From NCBI RefSeq assembly GCF_029894335.1, contig NZ_JARXZC010000005.1, positions 62,001-126,000 of the forward strand: DNA of 64,000 bases. Direction: 5' to 3'. Origin of the DNA: Kitasatospora sp. MAP5-34. Its GTDB lineage: Bacteria > Actinomycetota > Actinomycetes > Streptomycetales > Streptomycetaceae. A model generated the notes under the pieces. That model was not told the DNA's origin. It did no database searches and saw only the letters and a program-made list of their open reading frames with translations. Of the stretch, positions 16,845 to 25,052 are shown piece after piece; position 1 is the stretch's first letter, and every line of letters starts with the position of its first letter. The position numbers and the translations under genes were made by a program.

Positions 16845-18059
16845 TCACAAGAACGTCTTCCCCTCACCCCGGTACGTCGGGACGGTCTGCACCACCTGGT
16901 CGCCCTCGATCAGGTGCAGCTCGGCGAAGCGTTCGCACAGCTCGCCCGCCTTGGCGTGCCGGAACCAGACCCGGTCGCCGATCAGCAGGTCGTCGGCGGC
17001 CGAGCCCAGCAGGGGGGTCTGTACCTCGCCCGCGCCCTCCTGCGGGTCGTACCTGAGCCCGGCCGGCAGGTACGGCACCGGCGAACGGTCCGCCCCCGCC
17101 GCGCCCGACGCCGGGTACCCGCCGCCGAGCACCGTGACCACCCCGACCCCCGGCCGGCGGACCACCGGCTGGGCGAACAGCGCGGCCGGACGGCCCTGGA
17201 ACGAGCGGTAGTTGTCGAACAGGCGCGGGACGTACAGCCCGGACCCGGCCGCCACCTCCGTCACCGCGCGCTCGGCGACGGTCGACTCCACGCTGCCCGT
17301 CCCGCCGCCGTTGACGAACTCCAGGTCCGCCACCTGCCGCAGCCGCCGCACCACCGCGGCCCGGCGCTCGGCCAGTTCGGTACGCGCCCTGGCCTGCATC
17401 AGCTGGATCATGCGCGAGCGCACCGGACGGCCGGCGATCCGGTCCCCGACACCGGCGACATGCCCCTCGTACGCCATCAGCCCGACCACCCGGAAGCCCG
17501 GGCGGCACTGGACCAGCTCGGCGAACGCGCCGAGCGCCTCCGGCGTGCGCAGCGGCGAGCGGCGCGCGCCGACCCGTACGCGCCCGCCGAGCAGGTGCAG
17601 CGCGGTGTCCAGTTCCAGGCAGACCCGGACCTCCTCGTCGCCCTCCCGGGCCGCGTCGACCAGGTCCAGCTGCGCCGGGTCGTCGAGCAGCACGGTGACG
17701 GCCGCCGCCAGCTTCGGGTCGGCGGTCAGCTCGGCGAAGCCGGCGCGGTCGGCCGAGGGGTAGGCGAGCAGGATGTCGTCGAAGCCCGAGCGGGCCAACC
17801 AGATCGACTCGGCGAGAGTGAAACTCATCAGCCCTGAAAAGCCATCGACCGCCAGCACACGCTCCAGCAGCGCCCGGCAGCGCACCGACTTGCTCGCCAC
17901 CCGGACCGGCTTGCCGGCCGCCCGGCGCACCAGATCGGCCGCGTTGGCGTCGAAGGCGGCCAGATCGACGACGGCCAGCGGCGCGTCGAGATGCGCGGTG
18001 GCCCGGTCGTAGCGGGCGCGGTCGGAGGCGGTACCGGGGGAGGCTACGAGGTTGGCCAT
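16845..18059 (-). CDS. Alanine-racemase-fold PLP protein (amino acid deaminase/aldolase family)
   Basis: The 404-residue product has an alanine-racemase-type PLP barrel. LAVVDLAAFDANAADLVRRA leads to RVASKSVRCRALLE, whose Lys is the probable PLP lysine, followed by GLMSFTLAESIWL and FVNGGGTGSVE (a phosphate-binding Gly loop). The C-terminal half matches D-threonine-aldolase/D-serine-dehydratase-like proteins (GDRVWFRHAKAGELCERFAE), which use a metal with PLP. The reaction is not determined. In streptomycetes a homologue sits beside the SseB-like and infC genes, as here. ATG 18059 has only a weak ribosome site. Confidence 0.82.
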   Translation of the reverse strand: MANLVASPGTASDRARYDRATAHLDAPLAVVDLAAFDANAADLVRRAAGKPVRVASKSVRCRALLERVLAVDGFSGLMSFTLAESIWLARSGFDDILLAYPSADRAGFAELTADPKLAAAVTVLLDDPAQLDLVDAAREGDEEVRVCLELDTALHLLGGRVRVGARRSPLRTPEALGAFAELVQCRPGFRVVGLMAYEGHVAGVGDRIAGRPVRSRMIQLMQARARTELAERRAAVVRRLRQVADLEFVNGGGTGSVESTVAERAVTEVAAGSGLYVPRLFDNYRSFQGRPAALFAQPVVRRPGVGVVTVLGGGYPASGAAGADRSPVPYLPAGLRYDPQEGAGEVQTPLLGSAADDLLIGDRVWFRHAKAGELCERFAELHLIEGDQVVQTVPTYRGEGKTFL

Positions 18060-18129
18060 GCGCGCACGATGCCACACCGCCGTACTCGTGGGTAGGGGTA
18101 CGGCGCCGCCCGCTGTACGCCAGGTGGCA

Positions 18130-18141
18130 TAGGCTCGCCAG
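18130..18141 (+). promoter_or_regulatory. Candidate -10 box for leaderless SseB-like gene
   Basis: TAGGCT (18130-18135) ends six bases before the GTG at 18142, the expected position for a transcript starting at the initiation codon. No Shine-Dalgarno sequence precedes the GTG. No clear -35 is seen. Confidence 0.4.
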
Positions 18142-18849
18142 GTGGACCGCAAGAACATCCCGAACCCCGGATTCGCCGCCGACGACGGCACCGCAGACCC
18201 GCGCCTGGCGCTGGCCCTGGACGCCTGGTCCAAGGACCGCACGGCCGAGCCCGAGCTACTCGCCGCCCTGACGCCCAGTCGGCTGATGGTCCCGATCGTC
18301 GCCCTGCTGGGCGAGGTGGAGACCGACGCGAAGGGGCTCAAGCACGAGAAGACCAGTGACATGGCGGTCCCCGTCATCGAGGCGCCCGACGGTCGCCGCG
18401 CGCTGCCCGCCTTCACGTCGCTCGAATCGCTGGCCCGCTGGCGCGCCGACGCCCGCCCCGCCCCGGTCGCCGCCCCGCAGGCGGTGCTGGCCGCCTACGC
18501 CGAGCAGGCCGGCTCGCTGCTGATCGACCCGGCGGGCCCGGTCACGTACGAGCTGACGGGCGCCCGGATGCGGGCCGTCGGCGAGAACCGCCCGTACCTC
18601 CCGCCGGCCGAGGACCCCGAGGTCCAGGCCGCGGTGGGCGCGCTGCTGGCCGCCGAACCGGCCGTACTCCGCGCCGAGTTCCGCCCGTCCGCCGAGACCG
18701 ACGGCGTCCTGGCCCTCACCCTGACGGACGGCCTCCCGGAGGACACCGTCCGAGCCCTCGCCCAACGCCTCGCCACCGCCCTGGCGACCGACCCACTCCT
18801 CCGGATCCGCCTCACCAACGGCCTCGACCTGGCCTTGATGAAGGGGTGA
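18142..18849 (+). CDS. SseB-family protein
   Basis: The 235-residue product has an SseB N-terminal-like domain: DPRLALALDAWSKDRT, LMVPIVALLGEVE, SDMAVPVIEAPDGRRALPAF, TSLESLARWRADARP. A second alpha/beta region follows (VLRAEFRPSAETDGVLALTL...). It is named after a type III secretion chaperone-like protein of enterobacteria, but actinobacterial copies have no secretion link and no known function. It lies between the PLP racemase-fold gene and DUF1844, a neighbourhood conserved near infC in streptomycetes. A strong terminator follows. Confidence 0.85.
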   Translation: MDRKNIPNPGFAADDGTADPRLALALDAWSKDRTAEPELLAALTPSRLMVPIVALLGEVETDAKGLKHEKTSDMAVPVIEAPDGRRALPAFTSLESLARWRADARPAPVAAPQAVLAAYAEQAGSLLIDPAGPVTYELTGARMRAVGENRPYLPPAEDPEVQAAVGALLAAEPAVLRAEFRPSAETDGVLALTLTDGLPEDTVRALAQRLATALATDPLLRIRLTNGLDLALMKG

Positions 18850-18869
18850 CCCGAGGCTGAAGGCGAAAC

Positions 18870-18908
18870 CCAAGAGGGGCGCGGGGTGGACCCCCGCGCC
18901 CCTCTTGG
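18870..18908. terminator. Strong bidirectional terminator hairpin
   Basis: A perfect 17-bp stem (18870-18886 with 18892-18908, CCAAGAGGGGCGCGGGG and its complement) with a 5-base loop lies between the convergent SseB-like and DUF1844 genes. Confidence 0.88.
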
Positions 18909-18915
18909 TCGGTCG

Positions 18916-19287
18916 TCAGCTGTAGACGGGCCCGGTGAACTTCTCGCCCGGCCCGGAGCCGACCGCGTCCGGGATGAGGGAGGCCTCGCGGAAGGCGAGC
19001 TGCAGCGACTTCAGGCCGTCCCGCAGGGGCGCCGCGTGGAAGTTGCTGATCTCGGGAGCCCCGGCGGTGACCAGGCCGGCCAGGGCGGTGATCAGCTTGC
19101 GGGCCTCATCGAGGTCCTTGTCGGCATCGCCGCCCTCGGCGAGGCCGCACTTGACGGCGGCCGCGCTCATCAGGTGCACCGCGACGGTGGTGATCACCTC
19201 GACGGCCGGGACCTCCGCGATGTCACGGGTGAAGTCGTCGAAGCCGAGCTGGCCGTCGTCGCTGGGGTCGGTGGGCTGGGTGCTCAA
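18916..19287 (-). CDS. DUF1844 protein
   Basis: The 123-residue soluble protein carries the DUF1844 pattern: VEVITTVAVHLMSAAAVKCGL, DLDEARKLITALAGLVTA, LRDGLKSLQLAFREAS. It consists of an acidic N-terminus and a three-helix core. DUF1844 genes are widely conserved beside infC in actinobacteria, divergently transcribed as here, but the function is unknown. The long infC leader begins immediately behind its start. Confidence 0.88.
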   Translation of the reverse strand: MSTQPTDPSDDGQLGFDDFTRDIAEVPAVEVITTVAVHLMSAAAVKCGLAEGGDADKDLDEARKLITALAGLVTAGAPEISNFHAAPLRDGLKSLQLAFREASLIPDAVGSGPGEKFTGPVYS

Positions 19288-19359
19288 GATGGCTCACTCC
19301 GTCGTGCCGGTGTACGTACACAGGGAGCGTACAAGGGGCCCGGAGTGAGCTGTCCGGCC

Positions 19360-19434
19360 TCCTGCCGGGAGACCGGCTGTCCACTGTCCTGTCTCCCCGC
19401 TTGTCTCCTGCCGGGAGACGAGCTGTCCACTGTC
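19360..19434. repeat. 29-bp imperfect direct repeats upstream of infC
   Basis: Copies at 19360-19388 and 19406-19434 share TCCTGCCGGGAGAC, two variable bases, then GCTGTCCACTGTC. Both precede the likely infC promoter. They could be regulator sites or a simple duplication. Confidence 0.75.
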
Positions 19435-19449
19435 GGATGACAAGACTGG

Positions 19450-19803
19450 TATGCTTCAGAACTGACCGGCCAGGTACTCGTACGAGTCCCCGGCCAGCAA
19501 GTGGAGGCTCCACTCATGGAGGCCCGAGAGGGCAACCGCGAAAGTCTCCCACCCGATCGTGCCTCACGGTCGACGGGTCCCGGTCCGCGAGAGCAGCTCA
19601 GGCTGCCGATCGCCAGCAGCGCCCCTCGCAGGGTGCCGCCCCCGGTTGTGTGGAGCCCCGCTTGTACCGAGCGGGGCTTTTTTCGTGTCGCGGTGCAGGT
19701 AGCCGAGGCAGCGCAGCACGAATGAAGCCCCGCCCAGTGGTCGCGTCCAGTACCCACGGCCGCCGAACGGCCGTGGCGCAGAAGGTGCAACCAAGGAGGC
19801 CCC
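19450..19803 (+). promoter_or_regulatory. infC operon promoter and long structured leader (attenuator candidate)
   Basis: TATGCT (19450-19455) is a plausible -10 and would give a leader of roughly 340 nt before infC. The leader holds an intrinsic terminator (19654-19683) and, just before the ribosome site, a 9-bp stem CCACGGCCG/CGGCCGTGG (19754-19776). A terminator inside the 5' leader points to control by premature termination. No protein-coding frame of normal composition is seen within it. Confidence 0.6.
19654..19683 (+). terminator. Intrinsic terminator within infC leader
   Basis: AGCCCCGC (19654-19661) pairs with GCGGGGCT (19671-19678) around a 9-base loop, followed by an uninterrupted T-tract (19678-19683). 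A true U-tract is uncommon in high-GC actinobacteria and stands out here. It lies 120 nt before infC on the coding strand. Confidence 0.85.
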
Positions 19804-20583
19804 ATCAGCACCGAGCCCCGCATCAACGACCGGATTCGCGTCCCCGAGGTGCGACTCGTCGGTCCCAGCGGCGAGCAGGTCGGCATTGTGCCGCTTGCCA
19901 AGGCGCTGGAGCTTGCGCAGGAGTACGACCTCGACCTGGTCGAGGTCGCGGCGACCGCCCGGCCGCCGGTGTGCAAGCTCATGGACTACGGCAAGTTCAA
20001 GTACGAGTCGGCCATGAAGGCCCGTGAGGCGCGCAAGAACCAGGCGCACACGGTCATCAAGGAGATGAAGCTCCGGCCGAAGATCGACCCGCACGACTAT
20101 GACACCAAGAAGGGTCACGTCGTCCGGTTCCTCAAGCAGGGTGACAAGGTCAAGATCACGATCATGTTCCGTGGTCGCGAGCAGTCCCGCCCCGAGCTGG
20201 GTTTCCGACTGCTGCAGCGGCTCGCGAACGACGTCCAGGACCTGGGCTTCGTGGAGAGCTCGGCCAAGCAGGACGGCCGTAACATGATCATGGTGCTTGG
20301 CCCGCACAAGAAGAAGACCGAGGCCATGGCCGAGGCCCGTGCGATCGCCGACGCCCGCAAGGCCGAGCGTCAGGGCCGTAACGTCGGTCCGGACGACGCT
20401 CTGGACGCGGACGACGACGCCGCGCTCGAGGCCGAGAACGCCGCTGCCGAGGCAGAGGCCGACGCCGACGAGACCGATGAGGTCGACGAGGCGGACGAGG
20501 TCGAGGCCGCCGAGGTCGAGACCCCTGCCGCCGAGGCCGCCGCCGAGGTCGAGAAGCCGGCCGAGGCCACTCAGGACGCCTGA
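19804..20583 (+). CDS. infC: Translation initiation factor IF-3 (ATC start)
   Basis: The frame opens at ATC 19804 and reads (M)[19 protein letters not shown], the normal IF-3 N-terminus, four bases after a perfect AAGGAGG. The first GTG in frame (19849) would remove conserved residues. Later landmarks are [37 protein letters not shown] and [12 protein letters not shown], which form the N domain, linker helix and C domain. After residue about 185 comes a 75-residue acidic Ala/Glu/Asp tail, characteristic of actinobacterial IF-3. A rare start codon permits IF-3 autoregulation, known from the E. coli AUU start. First gene of infC-rpmI-rplT. Confidence 0.95.
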   Translation: MSTEPRINDRIRVPEVRLVGPSGEQVGIVPLAKALELAQEYDLDLVEVAATARPPVCKLMDYGKFKYESAMKAREARKNQAHTVIKEMKLRPKIDPHDYDTKKGHVVRFLKQGDKVKITIMFRGREQSRPELGFRLLQRLANDVQDLGFVESSAKQDGRNMIMVLGPHKKKTEAMAEARAIADARKAERQGRNVGPDDALDADDDAALEAENAAAEAEADADETDEVDEADEVEAAEVETPAAEAAAEVEKPAEATQDA

Positions 20584-20723
20584 GCCCGCAAGGCTCGCGC
20601 AGTCCGAGTGGATCGGCCACCACGGTGCCGGGGCGTCCTGCCCCGGACACCGGAGATCCATTCCAGCTCCCGCCCACGCGGCAACGCGCGGGCAGGAGCG
20701 GACCGACGAGGAGATACGGCGAT

Positions 20724-20918
20724 ATGCCGAAGCAGAAGACTCACAGCGGCGCCAGCAAGCGCTTCAAGATCAGCGGTTCCGGCAAGGTGCTGCGCGAGCG
20801 GGCCGGCCGTCGCCACCTGCTCGAGCACAAGCCCTCGACGCTGACCCGCAAGCTTGCCGGCACCGTCGTGGTGGCCCCGGCTGACGCGAAGCGGATCAAG
20901 AAGCTTCTCGGCAAGTGA
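20724..20918 (+). CDS. rpmI: 50S ribosomal protein bL35
   Basis: The 64-residue basic protein [20 protein letters not shown]... ends KRIKKLLGK, matching bL35 over its full length. GAGGAG lies 9 bases before the ATG. It is the middle gene of the infC-rpmI-rplT operon. Confidence 0.97.
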   Translation: MPKQKTHSGASKRFKISGSGKVLRERAGRRHLLEHKPSTLTRKLAGTVVVAPADAKRIKKLLGK

Positions 20919-20924
20919 TCGCCC

Positions 20925-21004
20925 TCCCGCCGCCCACGGCGGCGGGACAGTTGATCCTTCCCGACCCATTCGAATGACGGACCACGTGAAGTAGTCCGTG
21001 GTCC
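20925..21004 (+). promoter_or_regulatory. Two hairpins in the rpmI-rplT gap
   Basis: A 10-bp stem (20925-20934 with 20938-20947, TCCCGCCGCC/GGCGGCGGGA, 3-base loop) is followed by an 8-bp stem (GGACCACG 20979-20986 with CGTGGTCC 20997-21004) ending 7 bases before the rplT AAGGAG. The second is placed to affect rplT translation, where bL20 is known in other bacteria to repress its own operon. Direct binding here is inferred. Confidence 0.5.
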
Positions 21005-21022
21005 AATCCAAGGAGTAATGAA

Positions 21023-21415
21023 GTGGCACGCGTCAAGCGGGCAGTAAACGCCCACAAGAAGCGCCGGGTCATCCTCGAGCGAGCGAAGGGTTACCGCGGC
21101 CAGCGGTCGCGCCTGTACCGCAAGGCCAAGGAGCAGGTCACCCACTCGCTCGTTTACAACTACAACGACCGCAAGAAGCGCAAGGGCGACTTCCGTCAGC
21201 TCTGGATCCAGCGCATCAACGCTGCGGCCCGTGCCAACGGCATCACGTACAACCGCTTCGTGCAGGGCCTGAAGATCGCGAACGTCGAGATCGACCGCAA
21301 GATGCTGGCCGACCTCGCCGTCAACGACCCGGGCGTCTTCGCGTCGCTCGTCGAGGTTGCCCAGAAGGCGCTGCCGGCCGACGTCAACGCGCCGAAGGCC
21401 GCCGTCGCCGCCTGA
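21023..21415 (+). CDS. rplT: 50S ribosomal protein bL20
   Basis: The 130-residue product [20 protein letters not shown], then [19 protein letters not shown], has the typical very basic N-terminal arm and C-terminal globular domain ([19 protein letters not shown]). GTG 21023 is preceded by AAGGAG. bL20 binds 23S rRNA early in assembly and often feeds back on the infC-rpmI-rplT operon. A terminator follows. Confidence 0.97.
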   Translation: MARVKRAVNAHKKRRVILERAKGYRGQRSRLYRKAKEQVTHSLVYNYNDRKKRKGDFRQLWIQRINAAARANGITYNRFVQGLKIANVEIDRKMLADLAVNDPGVFASLVEVAQKALPADVNAPKAAVAA

Positions 21416-21459
21416 TTCTCCCTGGAGAACAGGTGCCCAGGCACCCGTAGTTGAGCTGT

Positions 21460-21502
21460 ACTCGGACCCGCAGGCACTCGCGTCTGCGGGTCCGAGTGTT
21501 TT
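21460..21502 (+). terminator. Terminator of the infC-rpmI-rplT operon
   Basis: ACTCGGACCCGCAG (21460-21473) pairs perfectly with CTGCGGGTCCGAGT (21484-21497), followed by GTTTT. It has stem, loop and short U-tract. Confidence 0.9.
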
Positions 21503-21520
21503 CCGGGGCCACCTCCAGCG

Positions 21521-21554
21521 GAGCCACCTCCACAGCCGAGCCACCTCCACAGCC
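21521..21554. repeat. 17-bp tandem duplication
   Basis: GAGCCACCTCCACAGCC occurs twice in tandem, in the short gap before the rRNA methyltransferase gene. No known role. Confidence 0.7.
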
Positions 21555-21576
21555 GTTTCCCACAGAGAACGAGAGC

Positions 21577-22443
21577 ATGCAGAGCACCGACACCCCCCTG
21601 CTCACCTCCCTGCGCTCGCCCCGCGTCATCGCCGCCCGCAAGCTGGCCCGGCGTAATCAGCGCAGCAAGGACCGCCGCTTCCTGGCCGAGGGTCCGCAGG
21701 CGGTCCGGGAGGCCGTCGCGTACGGGCGGCCTACGGGGTCGGACGAGCATGTGGTGGTCGAGATCTACCTGACCGTCGAGGCCGCCGAGCGGCACGCGGA
21801 CCTTGTCGACGCGGCGTACGCGGCCGGGCTGCCGGTGCTCACCGCCACCGACGAGGTGATCGCCGAGATCTGCGACACCGTCACCCCGCAGGGCATCGTC
21901 GCGCTCTGCCGCTTCCTGGACACCCCGTTCGAGGAGATCCTGGCCGCCCGCCCGCAGCTGGTCGCCGTGCTGGCGGCCGTCCGCGACCCCGGCAACGCCG
22001 GGACGGTGCTGCGTACGGCCGACGCGGCCGGTGCCGACGCGGTGATCCTCACCGACGCCTCGGTGGACCCGTACAACCCGAAGGCCGTCCGGGCCTCCGT
22101 CGGCAGCCTGTTCCACCTGCCGTTCGCGGTCGGCGTCCCGGTCGAGGAGGCCGTCGGACGGCTCCGCGAGGCCGGCGTACGGGTGCTGGCGGCCGACGGC
22201 GCGGGGGAGCGGGATCTGGACCAGGAGCTGGACGAGGGCACCCTGGGCGCGCCCGGGGCCTGGGTCTTCGGCAACGAGGCGTGGGGGCTGCCGGAGGAGA
22301 CCCGCGCACTCGCCGACGAGGTGGTGCGGGTGCCCATCCACGGCCACGCCGAGAGCCTCAACCTCGCCACGGCCGCCGCCGTCTGCCTCTACGCCTCCGC
22401 CCGCGCCCAGCGGTCGCCCGGAGGGTGTCGCGTACAGGGGTAG
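21577..22443 (+). CDS. TrmH/SpoU-family RNA 2'-O-methyltransferase
   Basis: The 288-residue product has an N-terminal substrate-binding domain (LARRNQRSKDRRFLAEGPQAVREAV) and a SPOUT domain with a trefoil knot. Motif 1 is VLAAVRDPGNAGTVLRTADAAGADAV, motif 2 is WVFGNEAWGLPEET, and motif 3 is VRVPIHGHAESLNLATAAAVCLY. These motifs bind SAM at the dimer knot and methylate a ribose 2'-OH in rRNA or tRNA. The gene lies between rplT and the sensor kinase as in other streptomycetes. The exact nucleotide target is not known. Confidence 0.92.
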   Translation: MQSTDTPLLTSLRSPRVIAARKLARRNQRSKDRRFLAEGPQAVREAVAYGRPTGSDEHVVVEIYLTVEAAERHADLVDAAYAAGLPVLTATDEVIAEICDTVTPQGIVALCRFLDTPFEEILAARPQLVAVLAAVRDPGNAGTVLRTADAAGADAVILTDASVDPYNPKAVRASVGSLFHLPFAVGVPVEEAVGRLREAGVRVLAADGAGERDLDQELDEGTLGAPGAWVFGNEAWGLPEETRALADEVVRVPIHGHAESLNLATAAAVCLYASARAQRSPGGCRVQG

Positions 22444-22520
22444 GGGCGCTAGGGTCGGACGGTGGGGGTACGTGCACGGTGGGTAGCCGGTCAGACGGTG
22501 GGTAACAGGGGAGGACGCCC

Positions 22521-23696
22521 ATGCTCGGCAGCGGGTCCGGCAGTGGGTCCGGTGATGGGTCCGGCAGCGGGTCTGACAGCGGGTCCGGCGGTGACGGGGG
22601 TGCGGAGCCCGGGTTGAATCCGGACGACCTCCCGGACGGTCTGGTGATCGCCGACCAGTCCGGCCAGGTGGTCTGCTTCAACACGGCCGCCTGCCGGCTC
22701 ACCGGCATCCGCTCCGGCACGGCGCTCGGCAGCCGGCTGGAGCACGCGCTACCGCTGGAGGACCTGGACGGGCGGCGCTGGTGGCAGCTGACCGACCCGT
22801 ACGGCGGCCTCGCGACCAGGACCGGCCAACCCGAGCGGAACCTGCTGCTGCCGGGGGGGCGTGAGGTGCTGGTCTCCGCCAAGTACGTGCGTGCGCACGC
22901 GCAGGGCCCGGTGAGCCGGGTGGTGATCGCCCTGCGCGGCACCGAGGCCCGGCGCCGCACCGAGCGCAGCCACGCCGAACTGATCGCCACCGTCGCGCAC
23001 GAGCTGCGCTCGCCGCTCACCAGCGTCAAGGGCTTCACCGCGACCCTGCTGGCCAAGTGGGAGCGGTTCACCGACGGCCAGAAGCGCTGGATGCTGGAGA
23101 GCGTCGACGCCGACGCGGACCGCGTCACCCGGCTGATCGCCGAGCTGCTGGACATCTCCCGGATCGACGCCGGCCGGCTGGAGATCCGCAGGCAGGTTGT
23201 TGACCTGGCCGCCGCCGTACGTCGGCACGTGGACGGCAAGGTCGCGGCGGGCATCCCCGCCGAGCGCTTCGACATCCGGGTCTCCGAGCCGCTCACCCAG
23301 CTCTGGGGCGATCCGGACAAGATCGACCAGGTGCTTGCCAACCTGCTGGAAAACGCGGTGCGGCACGGTGAGGGAACTGTCACCATCGAGGTGGCACCCG
23401 CCAAGGAGGTCGTCGAACCGGCCCCCTGGGAGCACACCCACACCCCGCCCCGAGTCCTGGAAGGCACCGCGGTCACCGTGAGCGACGAAGGCACCGGCAT
23501 CCCCGAGGAGTCGATGCCGCGCGTCTTCACCCGCTTCTGGCGCGGCTCCAAGCGCGGCGGCACGGGCCTGGGCCTCTACATCGTCAAGGGCATCGTCGAG
23601 GCCCACGGCGGCACCATCAGGATCAGCCGCGCCCAGAGCGGCGGCGCGAGGTTCCGATTTATCCTGCCTGCGGGCGTCCCTGACTTCATGCTGTGA
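22521..23696 (+). CDS. PAS-domain sensor histidine kinase (orphan, soluble)
   Basis: The 391-residue product begins with a Gly/Ser/Asp-rich tail (residues 1-28, from a hexamer-like DNA repeat). A PAS domain follows (DGLVIADQSGQVVCFNTAAC...), then a HisKA dimerisation helix with VAHELRSPLTSVKGF (phospho-His). The HATPase domain has an N box NLLENAVRHGEG, G1 DEGTGIPEES, F box and G2 GTGLGLYIVKGIVEAHGG. No transmembrane segment is visible, so the signal is cytoplasmic. No response regulator is adjacent. The same kinase sits before pheS in other streptomycetes. GGGAGG precedes the ATG. Confidence 0.92.
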   Translation: MLGSGSGSGSGDGSGSGSDSGSGGDGGAEPGLNPDDLPDGLVIADQSGQVVCFNTAACRLTGIRSGTALGSRLEHALPLEDLDGRRWWQLTDPYGGLATRTGQPERNLLLPGGREVLVSAKYVRAHAQGPVSRVVIALRGTEARRRTERSHAELIATVAHELRSPLTSVKGFTATLLAKWERFTDGQKRWMLESVDADADRVTRLIAELLDISRIDAGRLEIRRQVVDLAAAVRRHVDGKVAAGIPAERFDIRVSEPLTQLWGDPDKIDQVLANLLENAVRHGEGTVTIEVAPAKEVVEPAPWEHTHTPPRVLEGTAVTVSDEGTGIPEESMPRVFTRFWRGSKRGGTGLGLYIVKGIVEAHGGTIRISRAQSGGARFRFILPAGVPDFML

Positions 23697-23930
23697 AACG
23701 GGCATGAACGACAAGCACAGCATGCTCTGAGTCCACGAGCACGGGCGTTCTGCAGGCTGCGACTACACTCGACCTTTGGCGTTGTGCGACGCCCTGCGCG
23801 GCGATGCCGCGGACGCCCTTCCTCCAGGTACGGAGATCGGTGGTCCGTGCCCTCGCCACGCAGTGCGTAACGCAGAGGCGAGCGAACCCCTTACCTGAGT
23901 CACACGAGCAGGAGCACGGGAAAGATAGAG
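23697..23930 (+). promoter_or_regulatory. pheST promoter and leader
   Basis: TACACT (23764-23769) is a plausible -10, leaving a leader of roughly 155 nt with a CTCGCC/GGCGAG hairpin (about 23858-23884). No Phe-rich leader peptide and no T-box features were found, so the mode of control is unclear. Confidence 0.4.
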
Positions 23931-25052
23931 ATGTCGGCACCTAATAAGTCTTACGACCCGGTGGAGGTCGAGGCATTGAAGCCCGAAGAGGTCGAGCGAG
24001 CCCGGGACGAGGCCGTCGCGGCCTTCGCCGCCGCCGGCACGCTGGACGAGCTCAAGCAGGCCAAGGTTGCCCACACCGGCGACCGCTCGGCACTGTCGCT
24101 GGCCAACCGCGAGATCGGCGCGCTGCCCCCGCAGGCCAAGGCGGCGGCGGGCAAGCTGATCGGGCAGGCCCGTGGAGCCGTCAACAAGGCGCTGGCCAAG
24201 CGCCAGGTGGAGTTGGAGGCGGAGCGCGACGCCCGCGTGCTGGTCGAGGAGGCGGTGGACGTCACGCTGCCGTACGACCGCACCCCGCGCGGCGCCCGGC
24301 ACCCGCTGACCACGCTCGCCGAGCGGATCGAGGACACCTTCGTGGCCATGGGCTACGAGGTCGCCGAGGGGCCCGAGGTCGAGGCGGAGTGGCTGAACTT
24401 CGACGCCCTCAACCTGGGCGAGGACCACCCGGCCCGCTCGATGCAGGACACCTTCTTCGTGCAGGCCCCGGACGGCTCGGCCGACTCCGGCGTGGTGCTG
24501 CGCACCCAGACCTCCCCGGTCCAGGCCCGTACGCTGCTCGACCGCGAGCCCCCCGTGTACGTGGTCTGCCCCGGCCGGGTCTACCGCACCGACGAGCTGG
24601 ACGCGACGCACACCCCGGTCTTCCGGCAGGTCGAGGGCCTGGCGGTGGACGAGGGCATCACCTTCGCCGACCTCAAGGGCACCATCGAGCTGCTGGTCTC
24701 GAAGCTGATCGGTGACGGCTTGGAGCTGCGCTGGCGGCCCTCGTACTTCCCGTTCACCGAGCCGAGCGCCGAGATCGACCTGCAGTGCTTCGTCTGCCGT
24801 GGCGAGAGCGTCGGCAACCCGGACCGCCCCTGCCGCACCTGCTCCTCCGAGGGCTGGATCGAGCTCGGTGGCTGCGGCGTGGTCAACCCGCGCGTGCTGG
24901 TCGCCTGCGGCGTCGACCCGAGCCGCTACAGCGGGTTCGCCTTCGGCCTGGGCCTGGAGCGAATTCTGATGAACCGCCACAACGTCGCCGACATGCGCGA
25001 CATGGTCGAGGGTGACGTCCGCTTCACCCTCCCGTTCGGGATGGAGATCTGA
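23931..25052 (+). CDS. pheS: Phenylalanyl-tRNA synthetase alpha subunit
   Basis: The 373-residue product has an N-terminal coiled-coil arm ([20 protein letters not shown]) and class II motifs. Motif 1 region is [28 protein letters not shown], motif 2 is [25 protein letters not shown], and motif 3 is [22 protein letters not shown]. It forms the catalytic subunit of the (alpha-beta)2 enzyme that charges tRNA-Phe. [14 protein letters not shown] cysteine set ([20 protein letters not shown]) is present, as in some actinobacterial PheS. Its TGA shares one base with the pheT ATG. Confidence 0.97.
   Translation: MSAPNKSYDPVEVEALKPEEVERARDEAVAAFAAAGTLDELKQAKVAHTGDRSALSLANREIGALPPQAKAAAGKLIGQARGAVNKALAKRQVELEAERDARVLVEEAVDVTLPYDRTPRGARHPLTTLAERIEDTFVAMGYEVAEGPEVEAEWLNFDALNLGEDHPARSMQDTFFVQAPDGSADSGVVLRTQTSPVQARTLLDREPPVYVVCPGRVYRTDELDATHTPVFRQVEGLAVDEGITFADLKGTIELLVSKLIGDGLELRWRPSYFPFTEPSAEIDLQCFVCRGESVGNPDRPCRTCSSEGWIELGGCGVVNPRVLVACGVDPSRYSGFAFGLGLERILMNRHNVADMRDMVEGDVRFTLPFGMEI

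Noticed and set aside
22527..22590. Gly/Ser-rich DNA repeat at the start of the sensor kinase as a phase-variation tract
   Set aside because: The unit is a multiple of three (hexamer-like), so it cannot switch the frame; it only varies tail length.
23770..23930. T-box or Phe leader peptide upstream of pheST
   Set aside because: No T-box sequence and no short frame rich in Phe codons is present; only a weak hairpin was seen.
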